A DNA stretch of 64,000 bases from Lutimaribacter saemankumensis. Its GTDB lineage: Bacteria; Pseudomonadota; Alphaproteobacteria; Rhodobacterales; Rhodobacteraceae. A model generated the notes under the pieces. That model was not told the origin of the DNA and did no database searches. It saw only the letters and a list, made by a program, of their open reading frames with translations. Below, in pieces: positions 9,270 through 17,926 of the stretch. Numbering within the stretch: position 1 is the stretch's first letter; every line of letters starts with the position of its first letter. The stretch lies in the NCBI RefSeq assembly GCF_900100005.1, contig NZ_FNEB01000004.1, forward strand, positions 1 to 64,000, read 5' to 3'. A program made the position numbers and the translations under genes.

Positions 9270-9296
9270 ACTCGCCTGCAGCCACAATACCTTGGG

Positions 9297-9325
9297 ATAG
9301 GGCGCCTTGATGGGCGCCCTATTTT
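9297..9325 (+). terminator. Rho-independent terminator after VPLPA-CTERM gene 1
   Basis: A ten-base-pair stem, ATAGGGCGCC pairing with GGCGCCCTAT around a TTGATG loop, is followed by TTTT. It starts 28 bases after the stop of the first VPLPA-CTERM gene, so that gene is probably transcribed alone. Confidence 0.85.
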
Positions 9326-9385
9326 CGTCATACTGGCCGCATAATAACAAACCCCGGTCGGGGGCAAGATCGAGCGAGAGCGGAC

Positions 9386-10630
9386 ATGAAGCAGCACAAC
9401 GGCAAGGGCCCACGCGGGCCAATGGCAGACATTCTGCCCCCGGTGTTTGATGCAGAAGCGGTATCCGAGTTTTTTTCACGAGAACATCCAGGCAAGGCGG
9501 AACTGCCAGCCGATATTCCCTCCTTTGAACCAGAGTTGACCCGGTCGCATCACACGGAAGTGGACAGCGCGATCGAGCACCCCGTTTTGCCCGACGCGAT
9601 GCAGAACGCAAAGGACGGGCTGGAGCGTGCGGACGACGTTGCGGCGGTTGACCTGCAGGATCGCGCGACCCCGTTTTCCGTTTTCGAAAGGTCTGAAGCA
9701 CCGTCAGACATCATTCTGGATGCCGCGGCCAAGCCAAGCTGGGCTGGCGGCGGCGATAAGACCACCGATGGCGGTGGCGGCGGTAAAGGTAAAGGCAAGA
9801 ACAAGTCTGCCGATATCGGTGATGGTACGACCGATACCAATCCCGATAGCGGAACGAACACCGGCACCGATACGGGATCGACTACCGACACCGGGACCGG
9901 GTCGAATACCGGCACGGACACAGCGACCGGTACGGGCACCGAAACCAACACCGGCAGTAACGATCCAAACGTCTATGTCAGCGGATTGGACACACCGGAT
10001 GGTTACAACATCGCACTCGTTTTCCAGGGCGACTGGTTGCAGTCGCAGCGTGACGCACTTGCGCGCGCCGCCGAGGCAATCAGCGATTTCATCACCGGTG
10101 ACGTGGCCAGCCATAACGGCATCGACGATATCGAACTCACGCTGGTGCAGGCCAGCATCGACGGTGGCGGCGGGGCTTGGGCGACTGGTGGGCCGCGCTC
10201 TCTACGGTCGGACAGCTTGCTGCCCAGCACTGGTGTTCTGACGTTCGATACGGCCGACATCGGCAGCCTCGACTCAAGCGGGCTTTGGGAAGACCTGGGC
10301 ATGCACGAAATGCTTCATGCGATGGGGTTTGGCACGCTGTTTTCAGCGCTTGGGCTGATAGACACGGTCGATGGCCAGAAACGATTTACCGGAACGAACG
10401 CTGTCGAGGCTTACAATGCCGAATTCGTGACGATCGCCGGCAACGATCCGCTATCCGATATCGGCATTCGCCTCGATAGCTCGGGCGCGCATTGGGATGA
10501 CGGCACGTTTACCAAGGAATTGATGACGCCTTACCTGCGCTATTCGGGCAACTACCTGTCGGACATGAGCATCGCGGCGATGGAAGACATCGGCTATGAA
10601 ACGATTTACGAGCCCGTCACCATAGCCTGA
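9386..10630 (+). CDS. Leishmanolysin-like zinc metalloprotease with Thr/Gly-rich linker
   Basis: This 414-residue protein has a C-terminal metalloprotease domain. HEMLHAMGFG at residues 307-316 provides two zinc-binding histidines and the catalytic Glu308. A later GAHWDD segment (His369), followed by KELMTPYL, matches the third ligand and downstream motif of M8 (leishmanolysin-type) peptidases. Residues about 120-195 form a disordered linker dominated by Asp, Gly, Thr and Asn (GTDTGSTTDTGTG-type). The N-terminus has no Sec signal and the C-terminus no sorting tag, so export by a type I or other leaderless route is inferred. It sits between two XrtD substrates, and could process surface proteins or matrix. 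An alternative start is the ATG at 9422. Confidence 0.78.
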   Translation: MKQHNGKGPRGPMADILPPVFDAEAVSEFFSREHPGKAELPADIPSFEPELTRSHHTEVDSAIEHPVLPDAMQNAKDGLERADDVAAVDLQDRATPFSVFERSEAPSDIILDAAAKPSWAGGGDKTTDGGGGGKGKGKNKSADIGDGTTDTNPDSGTNTGTDTGSTTDTGTGSNTGTDTATGTGTETNTGSNDPNVYVSGLDTPDGYNIALVFQGDWLQSQRDALARAAEAISDFITGDVASHNGIDDIELTLVQASIDGGGGAWATGGPRSLRSDSLLPSTGVLTFDTADIGSLDSSGLWEDLGMHEMLHAMGFGTLFSALGLIDTVDGQKRFTGTNAVEAYNAEFVTIAGNDPLSDIGIRLDSSGAHWDDGTFTKELMTPYLRYSGNYLSDMSIAAMEDIGYETIYEPVTIA

Positions 10631-10647
10631 TTGTTGGCCAAGCAAGA

Positions 10648-10711
10648 GCCGGTGACGCGAATGCGACACCGGCCCTCTTCAATGCGAGACCGCAGAATGA
10701 GGTTCGCGGTC
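10648..10711 (+). terminator. Two tandem hairpins after the metalloprotease gene
   Basis: GCCGGTG/CACCGGC (10648-10673) and GACCGC/GCGGTC (10688-10711) form two short hairpins, each followed by CCTCTT. They lie between convergent genes and may end transcription, but neither has a real U-tract, so this is tentative. Confidence 0.4.
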
Positions 10712-10793
10712 CTCTTGATGAAAAGATCGTCGGCACATGGCCGTTAAAAGTGCTTTCTACGCGACCCAGGCACTAGTTACGGTAATTCGTTGA

Positions 10794-11531
10794 TCAGTCA
10801 TTGCTCTGCTTACGCTTCCCGCGGCCGACAGCGGCAAGTCCACCGAATGCTCCGAGCAGAAGAAAACCGGCAGCGGGCAGGGGCACGGGCGTTGCAGTGA
10901 CCAGGTTCTGGCTCAACTGTGCGCCGGTCTGATCCAAGCCGGATTCCAGGAAGGTAAGCTTGTAGCGCTTGGAAACCGGTCCATCGATATTTGCCAACAG
11001 GTTGTCGGCAAAGACCTCGCCGGCGTTGTACCCATTCGCCTTGAAGTCGCCCGAGCTGATATCGAATTGTCCCAGTGCAACGCGGCCGTCGCTTTCGTTG
11101 ATGACCTCCCAAAGGGCCAGTTGGAACCCGACGGATTGGTCGTCCTTTGTCAGATCCAGCGTCGCATAGGCCGTGTCGAATAGCTTTTGCACCAGCGACT
11201 TGCGTTCAAGCGACAAGGGCGAAGACGTGTAAGGCACATAGCCTGCGCTGTCCTCGGTCGCTTCATACGTATTGGGAAGCTTCAGCCAGTGGTCGATATC
11301 GAGGCAGAACGCGACGAAGTCTCCTAGGCTCCCGCCGGTCAGGGCGAAGGCACCCACATCGGCATCAATCTTGGTCCCTGCATCCGACAACTCCATGATC
11401 TTGTGACCATAGGGGCCAAAGGTGCTCGAGAATTGCTTGGAGATCGTCAGGGTTTCCGCCTGCGCACCGCATGCTGCCAGCGCAAAGCCCGCTGCCATTA
11501 TTGTGGATTTGGCGATCGAAACACTCTCCAT
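10794..11531 (-). CDS. VPLPA-CTERM sorting-domain protein (exosortase substrate 2)
   Basis: This 245-residue exported protein has an N-terminal signal (ESVSIAKSTIMAAGFALAAC ending near AQA-E) and a C-terminal sorting signal. The sorting signal comprises PVPLPAAG, a hydrophobic helix (FLLLGAFGGLAAV) and a basic RGKRKQ tail, the textbook VPLPA-CTERM arrangement for XrtD. The ATG has AGGAG nine bases upstream. The middle has FVAFCLDIDHW and VGFQLALWEVINE segments, which resemble thioester/collagen-adhesion-like domains of cell-surface proteins (WxxxN and Cys nearby). I treat that as a weak resemblance only. It is divergent from xrtD across a long shared promoter region, which suggests joint regulation. 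Confidence 0.87.
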   Translation of the reverse strand: MESVSIAKSTIMAAGFALAACGAQAETLTISKQFSSTFGPYGHKIMELSDAGTKIDADVGAFALTGGSLGDFVAFCLDIDHWLKLPNTYEATEDSAGYVPYTSSPLSLERKSLVQKLFDTAYATLDLTKDDQSVGFQLALWEVINESDGRVALGQFDISSGDFKANGYNAGEVFADNLLANIDGPVSKRYKLTFLESGLDQTGAQLSQNLVTATPVPLPAAGFLLLGAFGGLAAVGRGKRKQSND

Positions 11532-12153
11532 AAACTCAACTCCTGTCCTGTAGCCCCCGGTGCCAAAGCTCGGCTGAAAATTGACACGTTACCGCCACAA
11601 TCTATCAATCGGCGAAAATTGGGCATAGAACAGAGTGCAAAATACCACCCTGGCGAGAAATGCTTGCCAAAATTTTGACACATATCTCGCATTGGTAGAT
11701 TTCAGCGGGAACAATTTTTGTCTGTAATTTCGACTGGTTCAGAACCGGAAACAGGGGATTTGCAGGTTCGCCAGAAAATTGCCCAGATTCACACTGCGCA
11801 AATGGTGGGCGATTCTCGTCGATGATGGCGGTTTTCCCGGGGGTCGGGCAGATCACTGCGTTTCGTGATCCAGAACAGTTACGCAGAAACTTACTCAGAT
11901 CTTGGGCGCAATTGTTGCATGAATTCTATACAAAATATTGAAAGAAAACGAAAAAACTATACTTCTCCTGCTTGTTTTGGGTGTGTTCACAAAAATGAGG
12001 CAAAAACTCCCGCCATCTGCGGACGTCCGTTCACGGCTGCGTCAGCTGGCATGATTAATTTGGTTTTTCGGGCTTCTTCAGGTAGAACCGTGTGAGTTCA
12101 CACAATTTTCTTGCCCACCGGGTTATTAGATTTCGACAGGGTCTGACTCAGTC
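11532..12153. promoter_or_regulatory. Long divergent regulatory region between VPLPA gene 2 and xrtD
   Basis: This 622-base AT-rich stretch between divergent genes has no credible coding frame; a 76-codon frame at 11865 lacks a ribosome binding site. It holds TTGACA-like hexamers at about 11580 and 11677 facing right. It also holds two related dyads: TGTGTTCACA at 11982-11991 and GTGTGAGTTCACAC at 12090-12103. The length and these dyads suggest regulated transcription of the sorting system. Confidence 0.5.
12090..12103. promoter_or_regulatory. Putative operator dyad upstream of xrtD
   Basis: GTGTGA-GT-TCACAC is a perfect 6-2-6 inverted repeat 50 bases before the xrtD start codon. A related TGTG-TT-CACA dyad lies about 108 bases further upstream at 11982-11991. 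Repetition of the same half-site supports binding by a dimeric regulator. The regulator itself is not identifiable here. Confidence 0.45.
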
Positions 12154-13746
12154 ATGACAGATATATCAAGGTCTCATACGCCGATCGTTTCAGGCTTTCT
12201 TCATTGGGGAACATTCTGGCTGCTTTTGGCGACCCTCGCTGCGGCCGTGTTCTACTGGGATGGCGTAGCCGAACTTCTCGTGGCTTGGCAGCTACCGGAA
12301 TACAGTCATGGTCCTTTGATTCCGGTTCTTTCTGCGCTGCTTTTCCTGCGTCAGCTGAAAACCGTACCCGTCAACCACGGACCGGTCCATGATCGTTGGC
12401 CCGGTGTCCTTCTTCTTGTCATAGCGGTTGCGCTTGGCGGGGCAGGGCGGTTGTTGGAAATTCACGACATCGTGGCATACGGGCTGATCCTGTGGGTCGG
12501 GGCGATCCTGCTGATCAGCTTTGGCTGGGATACGGGCAAACATTTCTGGCCGCCCGTGGTGCACCTCGTTTACATGCTGCCGTTGCCCGGTGCGCTTTAC
12601 TATGGTCTCTCGACCTATCTTCAGGGCGTGTCGTCCGAGTTGGGCGTCTACTTTCTACAGTTGATCAGCGTGCCTGTTTTCCTCGAAGGCAACATCATCG
12701 ACCTCGGAGTTTACAAGCTCCAAGTGGCCGAAGCCTGTTCCGGTCTGCGCTATCTGTTCCCTATTCTCAGCTTTTCGTACATCTTCGCCGTGCTCTATCA
12801 AGGTCCGATGTGGCACAAGGCCCTGCTGCTGATTTCGGCGGCACCGATCACAGTCTTCATGAATTCGGTGCGCATCGCGATCGCAGGCTTCATCGTGAAT
12901 CACTACGGCCTCGACTGGGTCGAAGGCTTTACGCACTTCTTCGAAGGCTGGGTGATCTTCATCGCCTGTGTCCTGATCCTGTTTGCGCTGGCATGGGTTC
13001 TGGTCCTGCTGCGCCGCGACAAGGTGGGGCTGATCGAGGCGCTCGATCTTGAAACCGACGGGCTTGGCACTCAGGCAAAGCGCATCGGACTGGTCCAACC
13101 GAGCAAGGCAATGCTGACTGCGGCCTTGCTGGTCGGCTGCCTTGCTATGGCCTGGAAGGTCATACCCGAGCGCGAAACCGTCTTTGTCGAGCGTGAACCC
13201 TTCACGCTCTTCCCGTCCAGCGTCGGTGACTGGCGCGCATTGCGCCTTGGATCGTTCGACCCACAGGTCGAACGGGTGCTCGCCGCCGACGATTACCTCG
13301 TGGCGAACCTAACCCAACCGGGCGTGGCCGAACCTGTTGAATTGTTCGTCGCATGGTACAAGGACCAAAGCCGGGGTGGCGTTCACTCACCCGAGGTTTG
13401 CCTTCCAGGCGCTGGCTGGGAAATCGCCGCGCTGGATCCCATCGACGCGACGGACGAAACCACCGGCCATGCGTTTACCCTGAACCGGGCGATCATCCAG
13501 AAAGGCGTAAACCGGCAGCTGGTTTATTACTGGTATGAACAGCAGGGCAAGCGGACGTCGTCCATGTTCACGGCGAAACTGCACCTGTTGCTCGGCAAAC
13601 TGGCGAACGGCCGCAACGACAGCGCAATCGTGCGCCTTACGACGCGCATGGGCGCCGACGAAACGGTCGCTTCGGCCGAGGCCCGGCTGCAGGAAAGCAT
13701 GCAAGATGTTCTGGTCCGCTTGCCGCGTTTTGTGCCGGGGCTTTGA
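12154..13746 (+). CDS. xrtD: VPLPA-CTERM-specific exosortase XrtD with fused EpsI domain
   Basis: This 530-residue membrane transpeptidase-like enzyme is predicted to cleave VPLPA-CTERM proteins at the cytoplasmic membrane for transfer to a surface partner. About eight transmembrane helices fill residues 15-300. The exosortase catalytic triad is visible: Cys195 in VAEACSGLRYLFP, Arg240 in NSVRIAIAG and His261 in GFTHFFEGW. The C-terminal third (FTLFPSSVGDWRAL through the HSPEVCLPGAGW block) is an EpsI domain. This fusion is the known architecture of the XrtD subfamily, and its length is usual. Two cognate substrates are encoded within 4 kb. It lies in a polysaccharide cluster, as exosortases usually do. 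Confidence 0.92.
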   Translation: MTDISRSHTPIVSGFLHWGTFWLLLATLAAAVFYWDGVAELLVAWQLPEYSHGPLIPVLSALLFLRQLKTVPVNHGPVHDRWPGVLLLVIAVALGGAGRLLEIHDIVAYGLILWVGAILLISFGWDTGKHFWPPVVHLVYMLPLPGALYYGLSTYLQGVSSELGVYFLQLISVPVFLEGNIIDLGVYKLQVAEACSGLRYLFPILSFSYIFAVLYQGPMWHKALLLISAAPITVFMNSVRIAIAGFIVNHYGLDWVEGFTHFFEGWVIFIACVLILFALAWVLVLLRRDKVGLIEALDLETDGLGTQAKRIGLVQPSKAMLTAALLVGCLAMAWKVIPERETVFVEREPFTLFPSSVGDWRALRLGSFDPQVERVLAADDYLVANLTQPGVAEPVELFVAWYKDQSRGGVHSPEVCLPGAGWEIAALDPIDATDETTGHAFTLNRAIIQKGVNRQLVYYWYEQQGKRTSSMFTAKLHLLLGKLANGRNDSAIVRLTTRMGADETVASAEARLQESMQDVLVRLPRFVPGL

Positions 13747-13876
13747 TCAGGGCGTATCGTATCGATAAATAGGTGGCGTTTCCAGAACAGTTCAAGTTTT
13801 TCTGGCTTGAGCAGGATACGTTTGGCCCATCTGAGTTTTGCGTACTTGGATTCATAGGTGCTATGTTATCGGCAAG

Positions 13877-13909
13877 CAAAAAACGGCCCACTGAGAGCTC
13901 CGTGGGCCG
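13877..13909 (-). terminator. Rho-independent terminator of the PA14-G8 gene
   Basis: Read on the minus strand, CGGCCCAC and GTGGGCCG form an eight-pair stem around a ten-base loop, followed by TTTTTTG. It lies 27 bases past the stop of the large minus-strand gene. Confidence 0.85.
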
Positions 13910-13936
13910 AAATGCAATCCAGATTATCCCAAAAGG

Positions 13937-16900
13937 TTAGGCGTCGTAGATGTCGATGAAGACCGTGCCCTTGGACAGAACACCGTCCCCGTCGGAAACC
14001 CAATAGTCGAAACTTTCGACCCCCACCTTGTTTTCATGCGGTGCAAACAGCAGGGTGCCATCCTCTTGTAGGCTGAGATCGCCATGGAACGGATTGGTGA
14101 AACCATCGACATGCAACTCGCCACCTTCGGGGTCCAAGTCATTGGCCAGAACGTCGATGACGATGGGTGCTTCCATTGGTGTGCTTACGAAATCGTCCCG
14201 AGTGACTGGAGCCAGGCTGTCGAGGTTGATCAGACCGTTGTTGTTCACCTCATACTTGGCCAGTATCTCATCCGAGATGTCGAGCGTTATCACGTGAACC
14301 ATTTTTAATAGCTCACCTGTGGCCCGATCTGCGATGAAATCCTTCAATAGCATAACGTGCTCGCCATTTTCGGTTTCGTAGTAACCATCGCGCTGTAGCA
14401 TTGGCAGAATGCTCGTTTTAAAATCTACTACATGAACATCGTCGGCAAATTCACGTGTGCTTTCACCGATCGAATCGATTTTAGTTCCAGTCAAGTAAAG
14501 GTCTTCCCACATTTCGATCGTCGTGTCGCTGTCAAGCACGAAAGATAGTCGGCCTTCAACAAGCTCATCAGACGCTATTATTGTGTGTTTGCTTGGGTCG
14601 TACCCAATCATGTCATACTTATTATTAAGCAACTCAACATCGATGAGAACATGGCCAACATCTTCTGGTGACCAATCGGGTCGTTCCCGTTGGTCAAGGT
14701 CGAGACCTGTAGCAAAACCATCAATTGTCATGCCATTTAGCGCAAAATCAAAGGTATGAGGACCAAACTCATAACCCGTATGAGCCCTTGCTACGTAGTC
14801 TGGATTTGTTGTCCCTAAGAGGTCAAAATCAAGCAGGGTATAATGCGATGTATATGTCATTTGAACGCCGTTTGAGGTTTCCCAGTTGGTGAAACCATCC
14901 ATTACCGTACGTACGTCATGTCCCTGCCAATTCATCCGCTTGACGACGATCATGCCAACTTGTGTGCCGAAGGCTTCATTGTCGTGAAAGCCTTGAATTG
15001 GGACTTGGGCATTTGCTCGTGGGCTTTCACTTCCATAATATGCGTCTGGGTTGTCGAGCTGATCAACCGTAGGAACGCCGTCCGAGGCACGTAGCATCCA
15101 TACGTACCCATGTGTTGTGTTCGCTGCTACATTGTGGCCTGTCTCAACCGCCCTCCCAGCGAAGAAGAAAGCATCACCAGTGCGCCCGACATCATCCCGC
15201 ACCACATCTTCGCCGGATTTGGTCTTGGCATGCCCGTAACCGACGCCCTCCGATTTGATTGCCATGTTTTCCCACCAAAGCCCGGTCTCGTTGCCGTCCT
15301 CAGCGACAAATGCAGCGCCAAATACATCAAAGGCAATGTTCTGGACAAACTCCGCATGGCTGTCATGGTGCACATAACCCCAGCCGGGGGACCCGCTGAC
15401 GGTGTTGCCGAATGCGATCGCGGGGTTATCCTGATCCTCGGTGCCCGTCTTGTGCAGGTGGAAAGAATAGCGACCCTGGATATTCGTATCGGCCTCGATC
15501 GTGGAAGGGTCGAGGCGCTCGATCAGGAAGGCCGGTTTTGACTTGTCCGTACGTCCCAGATCGTCGAACGCGGCATAGCGCACATCGACGTCGTCATTGT
15601 GCATGAACATGACGTGACCACGGTGGTTGATAGCCGTTGCATCGCCATCTTCGCTCGAGAACGTGATGTTGCGGCTCATGTTCGCGACATAGCCCGAAAG
15701 GTCCTCGCGCGGGGCGTCGTGATCATACTGAAGCGGGCGGTCGACTGTGATCTTGTCACCGTCAATGGAAACGATCACCAGTTCTTCATCTTGGCTCTCA
15801 GTGTGCTCTTTACGTCCGTCCACCAAGGTCCAACCGGTCTTGTGCGTTCCCGTCACCACAATGGTGTCGCCGACGGACCAGTTGTCGGGCACCTCGTCGA
15901 GTTGGATCACGGAGTCACCGGCCATCGGATCAGCAGCGAACTTGGTGTAGGCCGTCTTTTCGGCACCGTGGATTTCCACTTCACCGTGCGAAATCACGCC
16001 ACGCGACAGCAGCATCGGATCCCAGCTGACATCGATATCGCCATTGTTTGCGATCACGATTTCCACGTTCACGTCATCCTGCACCGGGTTGTCTTCGGTC
16101 CCGATTTCCAGACGGCCGGACTTCGAAACGATCATCGTGTCGACCAGCAAACGGCTATCCATGTCGGTTGCAAAGGAAAGCTCGCCATCGACGCGGACGG
16201 TGAACAGCGATTCATCGCTTTCGCCGGCGTATTTGACCGACACGCCTTCCGGGATCAGAACCTTCGCGCCCTCATCGGGAATGCGGCCCTGGTACCAAGT
16301 GTCCGGGTCGAACCAATCGCCATCCCGCACCGCGACGTGTGTCGCTTCAGAGCGCGGCACGAGATTGAGCAATTGGCTATGTTCCGAGGCCTTGTTCACG
16401 TCGTCCGAATGGACCGTGTGCCCGCCGGTATCGGCTTGTGCCATGACTGCGGCAACGAATGCGTCTTCTTCCTCAGGCGTGGTGGGCTGCGAGATGGCCA
16501 TATCGCCATGGTCGCCGTGGTCCATGCCGGTGTCACCGCCCATGTCCATGCCTGTGTCGCCACCCATGTCCATGCCTGTGTCGCCACCCATGTCCATGCC
16601 GCTGTCGACCGAGTCCTCGCCTTCCGATCCAACCAGCGAGTCATCCTCCGCGGGCGCCTCGTGCGTGAAGCTTTCGCCGCCGATGGTCTGGCGCGCACCG
16701 CCTGAATCCGGGCCTTCCCATTCGAGCGTCAGAACCTGTTCGCGGTAGTTGTCGAAATACTGGACCTCGAACGCATGTGCCCCGGCGTCCAGTTCGATGG
16801 TCACGGTTTGCAATGTTGCGCTATGCGCACGGTCGTTGTCGATGATCTGCTCACCATCAAGGTAAAGCGCCGAGCCATCATCCGAGGTCAAATAAAAGGT

Positions 16901-17926
16901 GTAGGTGCCACCGTTCACGATGTTCAGGAAGCCTTCGTACTGCGCGGCAAACTTGTTTGCGGCGCCGCCGTCCCAAAACGCGTCGTTCGTATGGGTGTAG
17001 TCGAGCGCATCGACTACCGCGGTGGCGTCCGGCGTTGCGTCGAAATCGATTTGCGACAACGAGCGCACATGAGTGTCCATTGCGAAGAAGCTTGCCCGCA
17101 GACCAAAAAGGTTGGCCTGATCCTCTTCGACGGTGTCCGGGGCAGTCGTATTGTCGCCGCCCATGTCCGCGCCGGTATCGCCGCCCATATCCATGCCGCT
17201 GTCGACCGAGTCCTCGCCTTCCGAACCAACCAGCGAGTCATCCCCTGCTGGCGCCTCGAGCGTGAAGCTATCGCCGCCGATGGTCTGGCGCGCGCCGCCC
17301 GAATCCGGGCCTTCCCATTCGAGCGTCAGAACCTGTTCGCGGTAGTTGTCGAAATACTGGACCTCGAACGCATGTGCCCCGGCGTCCAGCTCGATGGTCA
17401 CGGTTTTCAATGTTGCGCTGTGCGCACGGTCGTTGTCGATGATCTGCTCGCCATCAAGGTAAAGTGCCGAGCCATCATCCGAGGTCAGGAAAAAGGTGTA
17501 GGTGCCCGCCGTTTCGACATTCAAGAACCCCGTATACTGCGCGGCAAACTTGTTCGCGGCGCCGCCGTCCCAAAAGGCGTCGTTGGTACGGGTGTAGTCG
17601 AGCGCGTCGACCACCATCGTGGCATCCGGCGTCGCGTCGAAATCGATTTGCGACAACGAGCGTACATGTTTCGCCAAGGCGAAGAAGCTTGCATTCAGAC
17701 CCGTCTGGATTCCGCCTGCGGCAACGTCGCCGCTGTCGGAGATGACTGTCCCGCCCGCATCGCCCGTGGATGTGGCCAATGTTCCCATCGGCTCGGTCTG
17801 CAGGTTATGCAATTGAACATCCATGTTGCTGACGGTCAGCGGTGTCGCGCCTTTGCGCTCGTCATCCTGAAACAGGGTTTCCAGGTTGGTGTTGGTCGTC
17901 AGTTTCTTGCCTGCCACGCTTTGCAT
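13937..17926 (-). CDS. Large secreted PA14-PA14-G8 beta-helix protein (CEMIP/TMEM2-like core)
   Basis: This 1329-residue protein is probably extracellular and binds or acts on polysaccharide. I chose the ATG at 17924-17926 because GAGGAG lies eight bases upstream; a longer frame begins only with TTG. In order it has an 75-residue leader, PA14 domain 1 (about 76-258) and PA14 domain 2 (275-457). These are almost identical and both contain TSDDGSALYLDGEQIIDNDR. MDMGGDTG octapeptide repeats follow (444-471), then a G8 domain (about 530-660, DWFDPDTWYQGRIPDEG). A right-handed beta-helix with GRYSFHLHKTG resembles the CEMIP/TMEM2 core. A C-terminal cadherin/Ig-like repeat (VIDVLANDLDPEGGELHV) ends the protein. 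There is no Sec signal and no CTERM tag, so type I secretion is inferred. Confidence 0.82.
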   Translation of the reverse strand: MQSVAGKKLTTNTNLETLFQDDERKGATPLTVSNMDVQLHNLQTEPMGTLATSTGDAGGTVISDSGDVAAGGIQTGLNASFFALAKHVRSLSQIDFDATPDATMVVDALDYTRTNDAFWDGGAANKFAAQYTGFLNVETAGTYTFFLTSDDGSALYLDGEQIIDNDRAHSATLKTVTIELDAGAHAFEVQYFDNYREQVLTLEWEGPDSGGARQTIGGDSFTLEAPAGDDSLVGSEGEDSVDSGMDMGGDTGADMGGDNTTAPDTVEEDQANLFGLRASFFAMDTHVRSLSQIDFDATPDATAVVDALDYTHTNDAFWDGGAANKFAAQYEGFLNIVNGGTYTFYLTSDDGSALYLDGEQIIDNDRAHSATLQTVTIELDAGAHAFEVQYFDNYREQVLTLEWEGPDSGGARQTIGGESFTHEAPAEDDSLVGSEGEDSVDSGMDMGGDTGMDMGGDTGMDMGGDTGMDHGDHGDMAISQPTTPEEEDAFVAAVMAQADTGGHTVHSDDVNKASEHSQLLNLVPRSEATHVAVRDGDWFDPDTWYQGRIPDEGAKVLIPEGVSVKYAGESDESLFTVRVDGELSFATDMDSRLLVDTMIVSKSGRLEIGTEDNPVQDDVNVEIVIANNGDIDVSWDPMLLSRGVISHGEVEIHGAEKTAYTKFAADPMAGDSVIQLDEVPDNWSVGDTIVVTGTHKTGWTLVDGRKEHTESQDEELVIVSIDGDKITVDRPLQYDHDAPREDLSGYVANMSRNITFSSEDGDATAINHRGHVMFMHNDDVDVRYAAFDDLGRTDKSKPAFLIERLDPSTIEADTNIQGRYSFHLHKTGTEDQDNPAIAFGNTVSGSPGWGYVHHDSHAEFVQNIAFDVFGAAFVAEDGNETGLWWENMAIKSEGVGYGHAKTKSGEDVVRDDVGRTGDAFFFAGRAVETGHNVAANTTHGYVWMLRASDGVPTVDQLDNPDAYYGSESPRANAQVPIQGFHDNEAFGTQVGMIVVKRMNWQGHDVRTVMDGFTNWETSNGVQMTYTSHYTLLDFDLLGTTNPDYVARAHTGYEFGPHTFDFALNGMTIDGFATGLDLDQRERPDWSPEDVGHVLIDVELLNNKYDMIGYDPSKHTIIASDELVEGRLSFVLDSDTTIEMWEDLYLTGTKIDSIGESTREFADDVHVVDFKTSILPMLQRDGYYETENGEHVMLLKDFIADRATGELLKMVHVITLDISDEILAKYEVNNNGLINLDSLAPVTRDDFVSTPMEAPIVIDVLANDLDPEGGELHVDGFTNPFHGDLSLQEDGTLLFAPHENKVGVESFDYWVSDGDGVLSKGTVFIDIYDA
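16514..16597 (-). repeat. 24-base tandem repeat encoding MDMGGDTG octapeptides
   Basis: Three to three and a half copies of a 24-base unit encode GMDMGGDT repeats, ending in GMDHGDHGD. The acidic, Gly-rich composition recalls calcium-binding linkers, but it is not the RTX nonapeptide. The repeat unit could vary in number by slippage. Confidence 0.85.
16556..17104 (-). repeat. Second copy of internal PA14 duplication
   Basis: This encodes residues about 275-457 of the large protein. It is nearly base-for-base the same as 17153-17701, offset by 597 bases. Long runs are identical in DNA as well as protein, for example the TLEWEGPDSGGARQTIGG region. This indicates a recent in-frame tandem duplication or ongoing gene conversion. 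Confidence 0.9.
17153..17701 (-). repeat. First copy of internal PA14 duplication
   Basis: This encodes residues about 76-258 and is the partner of the copy at 16556-17104. The few changes include the linker (GADMGGDN here against GMDMGGDTG repeats in the other copy). Confidence 0.9.

Noticed and set aside
9790-9960. Possible tandem-repeat or CRISPR-like array in the metalloprotease gene
   Set aside because: The units are irregular ACC/GGC/GAT codons encoding a Thr-Gly-Asp linker in frame, with no constant repeat-spacer structure.
11550-11570. TGGCAC-containing sigma-54-like promoter before VPLPA gene 2
   Set aside because: The distance between the GG and GC elements is two bases too short and the -12 block does not match TTGC.
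11865-12095. 76-codon frame in the xrtD upstream region
   Set aside because: No ribosome binding site, codon use unlike neighbours, and it contains one of the operator-like dyads.
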